Origin: Symploca sp. SIO1C2
GTDB taxonomy: Bacteria; Cyanobacteriota; Cyanobacteriia; Cyanobacteriales; Coleofasciculaceae
NCBI GenBank assembly: GCA_010672925.1
Contig: JAAHFP010000029.1
Location: 22,036-86,035 of the forward strand
DNA: 64,000 nucleotides
Reading direction: 5' to 3'
Below, piece after piece: positions 52,017 to 60,800 of the stretch. The number at the start of each line of letters is the position of its first letter. Within the stretch, counting starts at the first letter, position 1. The notes beneath the pieces were generated by a model. The model ran no database searches. It was not told the DNA's origin and saw only the letters and a list, made by a program, of their open reading frames with translations. The translations under genes were made by a program, and so were the position numbers.

Positions 52017-52050
52017 GGGAATTTAGAATTTAGAATTTAGAATTTAGAAT
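52017..52050. repeat. TTTAGAA heptamer block
   Basis: Five TTTAGAA copies begin directly at the start of the thioesterase gene, on its 5' side. Confidence 0.9.
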
Positions 52051-52106
52051 TTTATAGAACTACATCAAAAGCTTGGAGTTATAACAGCATTGAAAAAACT
52101 CAAAGT

Positions 52107-52123
52107 CCCCCTTGACAAGGGGG
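52107..52123. repeat. CCCCCTT-AAGGGGG hairpin repeat
   Basis: A 7-bp stem CCCCCTT/AAGGGGG with a three-base loop, followed by GATTTAGGGGGAT. This is the CCCCCTAAATC-type repeat seen inside the MITE at 10471 and, in frame, in the NACHT-TPR gene. It could work as a terminator. Confidence 0.5.
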
Positions 52124-52188
52124 ATTTAGGGGGATACTTATCCTGAATCTCAAAAGTTTTTTTCATAATCATTCTTAATTCTTAATTC

Positions 52189-53478
52189 TTAATTCTTAAT
52201 TTCCCATCGTTGTACATCTTCGAGCAAAATTGGATTCACATCATACCACTCATGCAAATTCTCATCGTAGTAACCCAAAACAAACTTATTTTGCAACAGC
52301 TCATCGCAAATCACAAAATTCCCCTTACTTGGTAAACTATAACTATTAGTAGTCAAGCGACCGGTTTGGTGAACTTTGGCTAATTCGGGGAAATGATAAT
52401 CTCTTAAAGTATAAGCCTTCCGTTCCTCTTTAACCGCATCCTCTGCTGTTGCCTTATCCACATACTCCCGTTTCTTCTTGAGAGCCACTTCACAGGAAGT
52501 ACGAGCTAGTCGGATTAAATCCCGCATTACACCACCGCTCTTTTCACAGAGTAAATCTATCGCATCGGGAGTAAAAATATCTTCTTCTTTGATTCGAGCT
52601 AATCGCTTACTAATTACCCTACCCAATAGCTCTCTACCCACTTTATTGGGAGTCTTAGTCGGACAGAAATTTTCATCCAGCTCAAACACCGGGATATTTG
52701 CCAAGTCTAGGCATTTTTGAAAACTTTGTAACGGTTGCCGAAAGTTGGGGGAATATCTGAGGGAAATGGGTATAGTATAGATAATATGACAATCTAATTC
52801 TGTTAGCAGAGGACTAGCAAACATTTCTAGAGCAGTCTGTTGGTCGTGTCGATCCAAGCCATCCACAATCACTACTAATTTTTGTTTCCTATCTTTTTCT
52901 GCTTCCCGGATAATATCATTAACTCTGGTAATCATTTCGCTGAGCTTAGGCCGAATATTGAGAGTTTTCGTCATCTCTCTAGTTAAACCTCGTTTCAGGA
53001 CTAAACCGGTGTGCTTGAGGATATCTGGTAGACCTAGATTGGTAGCAGCTTGGTCTTTCTCTTGATAAACTACCGTGAGCAAAGTCTCTTCCAAAGCTAC
53101 CATTAACTGCTCATCTTTATTCGACCACCAACCAGGTTGAATCGCCTGACAACAAATTTCTAGGGCTATCAGTACCAGTACTTCAGCGTAACTAATATTA
53201 TAACGGTCGAGAGCTGTTGCCGTATCAATCCAAATTACCGCATAATCTTGGGCTAACTGTTCCTGAACCCGGCGTAATTCCGTTGTTTTTCCTCCCCCTA
53301 AATGTCCTGCTAGTAAAAACTTTATTGGCTCATCTGCCATTTCCAGGGAACTAACTAAATTCTCTACCGGGCTATCAGGACGCTGCACATAAAAATCTCG
53401 CAAATCTTCGGGTTTACTCAGGGCTTCCTCTGGTTTGAATAACTGGTAAACTGGCTTCCAAAATTTAGTGTTAGTCAT
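52189..53478 (-). CDS. P-loop ATPase, KAP/AAA-like
   Basis: This is a 429-residue ATPase. Walker A is LAGHLGGGKTTELRRV (about residues 55-70) and Walker B is LVVIVDGLDRHDQQTALEMF (about 200-215), followed by HIIYTIPISLRYSP, a sensor-like segment. A winged helix-like C-terminal part (GGVMRDLIRLARTSCEVALKK and a tail YDENLHEWYDVNPILLEDVQRW) completes it. This arrangement resembles ATPases of the STAND/Orc-related type that are often found beside effector genes. No effector domain is fused. It lies next to toxin-antitoxin genes and the NACHT-TPR gene, on the same strand. Its function is not known. Confidence 0.78.
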   Translation of the reverse strand: MTNTKFWKPVYQLFKPEEALSKPEDLRDFYVQRPDSPVENLVSSLEMADEPIKFLLAGHLGGGKTTELRRVQEQLAQDYAVIWIDTATALDRYNISYAEVLVLIALEICCQAIQPGWWSNKDEQLMVALEETLLTVVYQEKDQAATNLGLPDILKHTGLVLKRGLTREMTKTLNIRPKLSEMITRVNDIIREAEKDRKQKLVVIVDGLDRHDQQTALEMFASPLLTELDCHIIYTIPISLRYSPNFRQPLQSFQKCLDLANIPVFELDENFCPTKTPNKVGRELLGRVISKRLARIKEEDIFTPDAIDLLCEKSGGVMRDLIRLARTSCEVALKKKREYVDKATAEDAVKEERKAYTLRDYHFPELAKVHQTGRLTTNSYSLPSKGNFVICDELLQNKFVLGYYDENLHEWYDVNPILLEDVQRWEIKN

Positions 53479-53543
53479 TTGTGAATTTAGAATTTAGAAT
53501 AAGTTAATTGGCGATTGCGTTACCTTAATCAGGATATAGGGTC

Positions 53544-53731
53544 GTAGGGGCGGGTTTAGTTAATGAATTGCCCTACAATCTAGCAACTGTCCTATCAAAA
53601 CCCGCCCTCAATGTTTCCCCCATCGTTTGTAACCAAACCCAACATATCGATTATCGGCACACATACAGGGCGGGTTTTGTACAAACATTATTATAAACAG
53701 ATGTTAAAGGTGACTCTAAATCCGCCCCTAC
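53544..53731. mobile_element. 188-bp composite element of the GTAGGGGCGGGTTTAG family
   Basis: Outer ends GTAGGGGCGGGTTTAG (53544-53559) and CTAAATCCGCCCCTAC (53716-53731) are inverted. The inner boundaries CAAAACCCGCCC and GGGCGGGTTTTG are also inverted. It looks like two head-to-head copies, each about 62-66 bases, separated by a 60-base core. No gene is present. Confidence 0.8.
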
Positions 53732-53784
53732 ATTTGATTTATGTATAATTGAGATAGTTATTCATCTCTTGGTAACCGATACTG

Positions 53785-54048
53785 ATGCTGAAAACTATCG
53801 AAGGTATTTATCAAAATGGACAAATAGAACTGACTGAGCTTCCCCAAGATGTGAGTAACGATACTCAGGTTCTTGTCACTTTTCTTGAACCTGGTAAACT
53901 TGATTCTATCAAACTGCGCCAACTGATTGAGCAACTAGAGACGATTTCAGGTATCCAGCAAGGTTTTGAGGAAGTCAATGCGGTCAAAACCCGCCCGATT
54001 GGTGATTTTGATCAACACATGCAACAAAAGTATGACATTTCAGGTTGA
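53785..54048 (+). CDS. Antitoxin-like protein, partner toxin truncated
   Basis: This 87-residue protein starts MLKTIEGIYQNGQIELTELPQDVSNDTQVLVTFLEPGKLDS, a short beta-rich N-terminal domain seen in small AbrB- or DUF104-related antitoxins, and ends with a helical tail QLEQLETISGI to HMQQKYDIS. The end overlaps the ATG of a reading frame (54032) that has the opening of a ParE toxin but stops after 28 residues. It is therefore the antitoxin of a decayed module. Confidence 0.7.
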   Translation: MLKTIEGIYQNGQIELTELPQDVSNDTQVLVTFLEPGKLDSIKLRQLIEQLETISGIQQGFEEVNAVKTRPIGDFDQHMQQKYDISG

Positions 54049-54118
54049 AATTACCCCAATTGCAGAAGCCCAAATTGAGCAAGTTTATCATTTATTGATC
54101 CTCATCAAACTCAGCTAA
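54032..54118 (+). pseudogene. ParE-type toxin, truncated after 28 residues
   Basis: The frame starting at ATG 54032 (17 bases inside the antitoxin gene, as expected for a coupled module) reads MTFQVEITPIAEAQIEQVYHL, the normal start of ParE/RelE toxins, then diverges to LILIKLS and stops at 54116. The following bases belong to the convergent ParE gene at 54092-54457. An insertion or deletion therefore removed about 65 residues of this toxin. Confidence 0.65.
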
Positions 54119-54457
54119 GATACTACGAATTTCACTAGGACTAATATCTTCTCGGTCTGATTTAGAATAAATTGTTAATAGAAGTACATTCATCGGTGAC
54201 TCCACTTGATAGATCAGTCTATAACCTGCGCTTTTCCCTTTTTGGATGTTGCTATTTTTAATTCTTAGCTTGAATATGACATATTTTTCTCCCATGCCAG
54301 GAATGCGATCACCAACAAAGTTACCTCCCTGGAGTTGCTCAATGATTGGCTGAACATCCGAGCGTATCTGTCGATACTTTTTTGACAATGTATATAAATT
54401 TTTCTCAAATTCATCTGAAAATCTGATAAAAACTGGAAGAGGTTCATTCTGCATCAA
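54092..54457 (-). CDS. RelE/ParE-family toxin
   Basis: This 121-residue toxin has FSDEFEKNLYTLSKKYRQIRSDVQPIIEQLQGGNFVGDRIPGMGEKYVIFKLRIKNSNIQKGKSAGYRLIYQVE, the RelE/ParE fold with the GYRLIYQV strand and the terminal LLLTIYSKSDRED segment. The Arg/Lys-rich surface would act on the ribosome-mRNA complex or on gyrase; which one cannot be read here. It follows its antitoxin with a 14-base overlap (54444-54457). Confidence 0.87.
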   Translation of the reverse strand: MMQNEPLPVFIRFSDEFEKNLYTLSKKYRQIRSDVQPIIEQLQGGNFVGDRIPGMGEKYVIFKLRIKNSNIQKGKSAGYRLIYQVESPMNVLLLTIYSKSDREDISPSEIRSILAEFDEDQ

Positions 54458-54698
54458 TCCTCTCCCATAGCTCAGAAATTGGTCTTGTTTGTCCAGATTT
54501 TGCTTGCTGTAAAGCTCTCCTAAGACTTGCTTTCACTTCTTCAATAGGAGTATCATCAGGGTCAGTTGCACCTTCTTCAGTAACATCGGGAAACAGTACA
54601 ATAACTCGCACCCGACTAGGGGCAAAATTTTCAATGGGGTGATCTAAAGATAATTGACCTGTTGCATCCAGGCTTCCTGTTACTTCAATAGCTTTCAT
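54444..54698 (-). CDS. Antitoxin of the RelE/ParE module
   Basis: This is an 84-residue protein with a short beta-rich N-terminus (MKAIEVTGSLDATGQLSLDHPIENFAPSRVRVIVLFP) and an acidic-basic helical tail (PIEEVKASLRRALQQAKSGQTRPISELWERIDAE), typical of the antitoxin companion of RelE-like toxins in cyanobacteria. It overlaps the toxin gene by 14 bases, so the two are translationally coupled. It probably autorepresses. Confidence 0.85.
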   Translation of the reverse strand: MKAIEVTGSLDATGQLSLDHPIENFAPSRVRVIVLFPDVTEEGATDPDDTPIEEVKASLRRALQQAKSGQTRPISELWERIDAE

Positions 54699-54801
54699 TA
54701 GTTTTTACTGAGTTTTGCATCAACCATAACATATTTGATGATAGTTGAAATATTTGCGATCAGCTTTGCTGGTACTGTAGGCAATCGCACTCCCAAATTC
54801 A

Positions 54802-54832
54802 ATTCTAAATTCTAAATTCTAAATTCTAAATT
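54802..54832. repeat. TAAATTC heptamers at the NACHT-TPR stop
   Basis: Four TAAATTC copies end at, and slightly within, the last codons of the NACHT-TPR gene. Confidence 0.85.
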
Positions 54833-57800
54833 CCCTTGCTGCCTCTGCCAATTTGTACCGGTTGTATTCTTGAAAAATTTGTAGGGATTCTTGGGCAATA
54901 GCTTCAGCCTTATCGCGATTTTCGATAACTGGGATTTCCAGATAAGCCCGTGCCATGTTTAGGGCTTCTTCTGCTCGATTTATTGTTTGTCCTAATTCGG
55001 TAAAATAGGTAAAGCCAGTATGGTAACATCCCTCAAATTGGGCAATTTGGTCTTCCAGGGATAGGTCATCAGCAGAAGTCAGCGAAACATTGTGTGGAAT
55101 TTCACTTCTCCCCATCTCCCCATCTCCCTGTCTCCCCATCTCCTCAAATAGGCGCAAGCGTTCTGACCAGAGCAAGCCCAGGGTGGTATAGTTGTAGGCG
55201 AGGTTTTGTTTATATTCTCCAGCAGTGTCGAGTTGGATGGCTTGACGGATGTTTTCTTCCGCTTGGTTGAGTAAGTCGAAGGCTGCTGCTCTATCTGGGG
55301 TGTTTTTCGCTAGCAGGCATTGGCTTTTACCAATATCTCTCAAGCGTTTAGCTGTACTCTCATCTTGACTGAGTTGCTGGTGGAAATGGCAGCTTTGCTG
55401 GTAATATTCAATAGCTTTGGCATAATCTCCAGCATCTCGGTAAGATTTGGCTATCCATGACCATTGGTTTGCTACATCCTCTTGTAGATCTAATTGTTTG
55501 TAGAGTTCGCGGCTTTGTTGGTGATATGCGATCGCAGCTTCGTATTTACCCCATTCTTGATAGATTCTCCCTAGCCCATAATAAGCATCTGCTATACTTG
55601 GTTGGTCATCCAAATGCTGGGATATTTCCAAGTATTTGAGTTCACACTTAACTGCTTGCTCATACTTGCCCCATTCCCGATAGCAAACACCTAACCAAGT
55701 CCACTGCCAAGCTACATTCTCTTGTAGATCTAATTGCTCGTAGAGTTGGCGGCTTTGTTGGTAATATGCGATCGCTTGTTCGTATTTACCCCAGTCTTGA
55801 TAAATTCTCCCTAGCTGATAGTAAGCTAATGCTATCCTTGGTTGGTCATCCAGCTGCTGGCGGATTGCTAAATCTTTAAGTTCACATTCTATTGCTTGCT
55901 CATATTTGTCCCACTCGCGATAGCAAACAGCTAGCCTGTACCATAGGTTAGCTACATCCTCTTGTAGATCTAATTGTTCGTAGAGTTGGCGGCTTTGTTG
56001 GTAGTGCGCGATCGCTTGTTCGTATTTACCCCAGTCTTGATAGATTAAACCGAGCCTATAATAGGCATTGGCTATATTTGTTTGAGCATCTAGTTTCTGA
56101 CGTATTTCTAGCCCTTTGATTCCGCATTCAATTGCCTGCTGATATTTGCTCCATTCTCGATAACAATCAGCCAACCAAAGCCACCCGCAAGCCACATTCT
56201 TTTGCAGAGCTAATTGCTCGTGGAGTCGTCGGCTTTTTTGGTGATATGCGATCGCATCTTTGTATTTACCCCAAGCTTGATAGATTCTTCCTAGTCCATA
56301 GTAAGCAAAAGCTACAGATGATGGCTCTTCTAGCTGCTGGCGTATCGTTAAACACTGTTGCTGAGACTCCAGTGACTGGTCATACTTGCCCCATTCTCGA
56401 TAGCAATCAGCTAAATGATACCACTGGTAAGCTACATTTTTCTTTTGATCTAATTGCTCATAGAGTTCACGGCTTTGTTGGAATTGTGTGATCGCTTGTT
56501 CGTATTTACCCCAATCTTTATATATTCTCCCTAGTTGAAAGTAGGCATCTGCTATATTTTGTTGGTCATCTATCTGCTGAGATATTGCCAACTCCTGGAG
56601 TTCGCACTCTACTGCTTGCTCATACTTACCCCATTGACGATAGCAAACAGCCAAGTTATTCCATTGGTAAGCTACATTTTTCTTTTGCTCTAATTGCTTG
56701 TATAGTTCACGGCTTTGTTGGAATTGTGCGATCGCATCTTCGTATTTACCCCAGTCTTGATATATTCTCCCTAACTGATAATAGGCTAATGCTATATTGG
56801 GTTGGTCATCCAGTTGCTGGCAGATTGTAAAATCTTTAAGTTCACACTCAACTGATTGCTCATACTTACCCCACTCACGATAGCAAACAGCTAGGTTGTA
56901 CCATTGGTTTGCTACATCCTTCTGTTTCTCCAATTGTTCGTAAAGTTGAAGGCTTTGTTGGAATTGTCCTATCGCATCTTCGTATTTACCCCAATCTTGA
57001 TATATCCTCCCTAGCTGATAGTAAGCTAAGGCTATCCTTGATTGGTTATCCAGTTTCTGACGGATTGCTAAATCTTTGAGTTCACACTCTACAGCTTGTT
57101 CATATTTACCCCACTCGCGATAGCAAACAGCTAAGTTGTACCATCGGTTAGCTACATCCTTCTGTTGCTCCAATTGCTCATAGAGTTGGCAGCTTTTTTT
57201 GTGATGTATGATCGCATCTTCATATTTGCCCCAGTCTTGATAGATTCTCCCTAGCTGATAATAGGCTAAGGCTATTGATGATTGGTCTTCTAACTGCTGG
57301 TGTATTGTCAAACATTGTTGCTGAGATTCAACTGCTTGCTCATATTTACCCCACTCCTGATAACAATCAGCTAGTTTTTGCGATAGGTTGGCTGCATCCT
57401 CGTGTTGCTCCAATTGCTCGTAAAGTATGCGGCTTTCTTGGTAATAGTTGATGGCATTCTCGTACTTACTCAACTCTTTATAAAAGTCACCTAGCTCACA
57501 GTGTGTATTAGCTATCTCAGATTGGTCTTCCGAGTTTTTGTGTACTGCTAATTTCTTTTGTTCAAACTCTGCTACCTGATCAGATTTGCCACAATTACGA
57601 TAGCAATCAGCCATTAAAGACGACAATCCGAATATTGCTGTATTTTTTTCTATGTCTAACTGCTGGCAAAAATTTAGTATTCGTTGATAGTATTTTATTG
57701 CTTCTTCATATTTTTCTAATGCTTGATAAGAAACAGCCATACCTAAGGATGCATATAGTTTGTCTTTAGGTGAAATGAGTTTTTGTGAAACTACTTTTTG

Positions 57801-60800
57801 TAAACATTCATTTGAATGCTCATATTTTTTTATATCTAAAGAATAAACACCCCAATCTAGCCATAGTTTAAACAAATTATCCTTACTAAAATGTATATTT
57901 AGTTTTTTAAGAGATTCTTCATAATAACAGTTTACTTTTTTGCCTTCATTCTTCTTCTGATAACAGATAGCTAGTGCCCAGTCTATATAAGGGCTGAGAT
58001 TACCATCTTGATTTTCAGTTATCTCTTCTAACAGAGCAATTGCTGTATCATACTTATTTGTACGCAGATAAGACATAGCAGTAAAGAAGGCTACAGCTCT
58101 TCGACTATCTGGTTCACCACAATAATTGTGTCGCGTTGCTTCCAAAGCTGGAGTCATTTCTTCCCCTAGCTCTTCGACCAAATCCTTTATCTCGCCAAAC
58201 AGTGTCGGCTCTAGCTGACTAATAGTTTTAGTTGCCTGATTAACTAATTCTGTCCCTGCTTCAGCACAAGCAACATAGAGAATAACTAACTTAGCTCTAG
58301 CAGGTATCCCATCAGATAGGGTTGAATCGTCAGCCGCTCGTTGCAATCGATTAATGACATCTTTTCTATTATTGTTAAATAGCTCAATTTGCCGCAGTAG
58401 CCTCAGTAGTTGTTTGGTTACGTCACCTTCAAAATCATTATTCAAACTAAGGACTGTCAAAACTAGCTTATCAATGACCTTTTTCCGAATACTTGATTGT
58501 ACTTCAACCTGAGCTACAACCTCAGCGGCAAATCGTAAATCTCTGAGGGGGAATTCTAATTCGATAGGGGTTGTGTTTTGCCCCCCCAACCCCCCAACTT
58601 TGGGGGGAGTAAATTCGGTTGCCTCCAATTCCTCAACCTTAGGAACAATAAATCCGGTCCCCCCCAATTCTGGAGGTTTAGGGGAGTGATTACCATCAGA
58701 AGGCATTAGCGTAGGGGCAATAAATCCAGTCCCCCCCAGAATTGGGGGGTTAGGGGGGCGATTCCCATCGGAAGACGTGAGCATAGCAGTAGAATCATCC
58801 TGGAATTTCGACCAAATCAAGGTTGCTTCCTCGGATGAAGGATTTTTGATTTTAATCTCCCCAACTGGTTGATATTCTTCTAAATTACGGAACAATTCCT
58901 TGACTACCCGATTCGCCTGCTTGGGAGTGTGGCTACCTAAATATCCCAATGCCAGTAAAATTGGTTCTCGCCAACGGGATTCGTGAAGCTTGGGAGTAAT
59001 AATTTCCAGAATTTCTCCCACCCCATTATCCGCAATCTGCCGTGCCGCGAAATATTCTTCAAATGTCAGGTGCATAAAGCCATAGAACCCAGGAGCCCTT
59101 TCTACAAATAACCCGGTTGTTTCCCGCACTTTCCGCAAAAACTGCTCTATATCCTGCTGTACCGTCTCCGATTCTGGCTCTTCATCACTCAACTCTGCCA
59201 ACTTTGCCGATAACTGTTGAATTACTTCCGCCTCACTCACCAAACCAGCAGGCTTATGCTCATGCATCCAGTAAGCCAGGGGAGCTAACAATTCCATTAC
59301 CTCACTTTCCTTGAGCAAGGCTTGGGGTGCTTCCGGTAATTTCTTGTGCAGCTGCCAATCTTCAATTAATGTCTTCACCGCCAAGGCATAGACTTCCACC
59401 CGGCGCTGGGGTAACCGGGAACCATTGCGGTGAATTAAGGCCAAAATAGTTAAAAGTAAGGGATTGCCGGTTAGCCGCTTGACTCCCTCGTTACCCTGAA
59501 TCGCTTTTAATAGTTCCTGCGCTTCCTCCTCTGCTGCTCTTTCCTGGAATTCCTTGTCAGCGTCAGGCTTTTGTGCCTTTTCAATCGCCAGACACCACCG
59601 CTGCAAGAATTGCTCCACCTGCTCCATCGCCATATCGGTAATGGTAAACTCGGAAAAGCGATCGCTCAGTTTGACATCTTTATAACCGGCAATTCGGCTA
59701 GTAATCACATATTTGTTGTAAGGATAATCCCCAACCAACTGCTCAATCTGCTGAACAATATCCTTACGGCTAGATTGGTCAAATACTTCATCTAAACCAT
59801 CTAGTAGGACGATACATTGCCCGCTTTGTAGCTTGCCTGATAGTCTAGACGCGGAGACGCGGAGACGCGGAGACGCGGAGAGTGGGATTTGGGGAGATAG
59901 GGAGATGGGGAGATGGTTACTTTCTTTGTCGGTAGGAAGTGGGGATGAGTCTACTTCTATTACCTGCTGGTAAAACTGTTCTAAAAAGGCTAGCAAACTT
60001 AACTCTGGCTGCTGTGCTAATTGCTCAGCATAATCAGCAATTCGCAAGAAAACTGGTAACTGTGCCTCACCTAAATCTTCTTCCCCTACCTGCACCCTCT
60101 CCTTACCATCCCGTTGTGCTTGAGCCTGATGCAGTGCTAAATAATTGAGTAGGGTAGTCTTCCCTGCTCCCGGATCCCCCAATATCACACTATACTGATG
60201 GTCTCGCACTGCTGCTGCTAAGTCTACTTTGGTAGTAACCTTCTTTGTTGCTACCGTCACCGGCTCTACTTCCGGTCCAACAAATTCCTCTTTCCACTCT
60301 TCCCCATCCCAGGAATCGGAGCTAGTTTTCCAACTAACAGAAGGGGAAACATGCTTGGATTTCAGGGATGAATTATCACCCCAATGCTTCCCCCCTACCT
60401 CAACCGCTACTTCCTGCCTACTTACTCCTTGCAGAGAAATATAAACCTGATCCAGAAAAATATCCACTTGGCGCTGCACCTGCATCACGCCACTAATTTT
60501 CAGATAAGACTTATCCCCAATTAGCCATTCGAGATAAGGATAGAATACCGGATCGAGCAGGGGACGAGTCTCAAAATTAGCCACCTTACCCCGCCAATCC
60601 CAAAAATCCGGCGCACGATAACGCAATTCCGACAAAAATTCTTCCCGATTCAACCAGAAAATCAGCACTAGTTGTTGCTGAAACAGCAGATCCCTACCCA
60701 AATTCAACCGCCGGAGTTCCTCCAGCCTACGAGGTGTCGGCAACCGCTCAAGTCCATACACCAACAACAATCTACGCTCCCTCACCTGCTCCTCTAGGTG

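Noticed and set aside
52107..52123. Intrinsic terminator of the ATPase or thioesterase gene
   Set aside because: The stem lies on the 3' side of the ATPase gene, but no T-run follows on either strand and the sequence is a member of a repeat family; kept only as a hairpin repeat.
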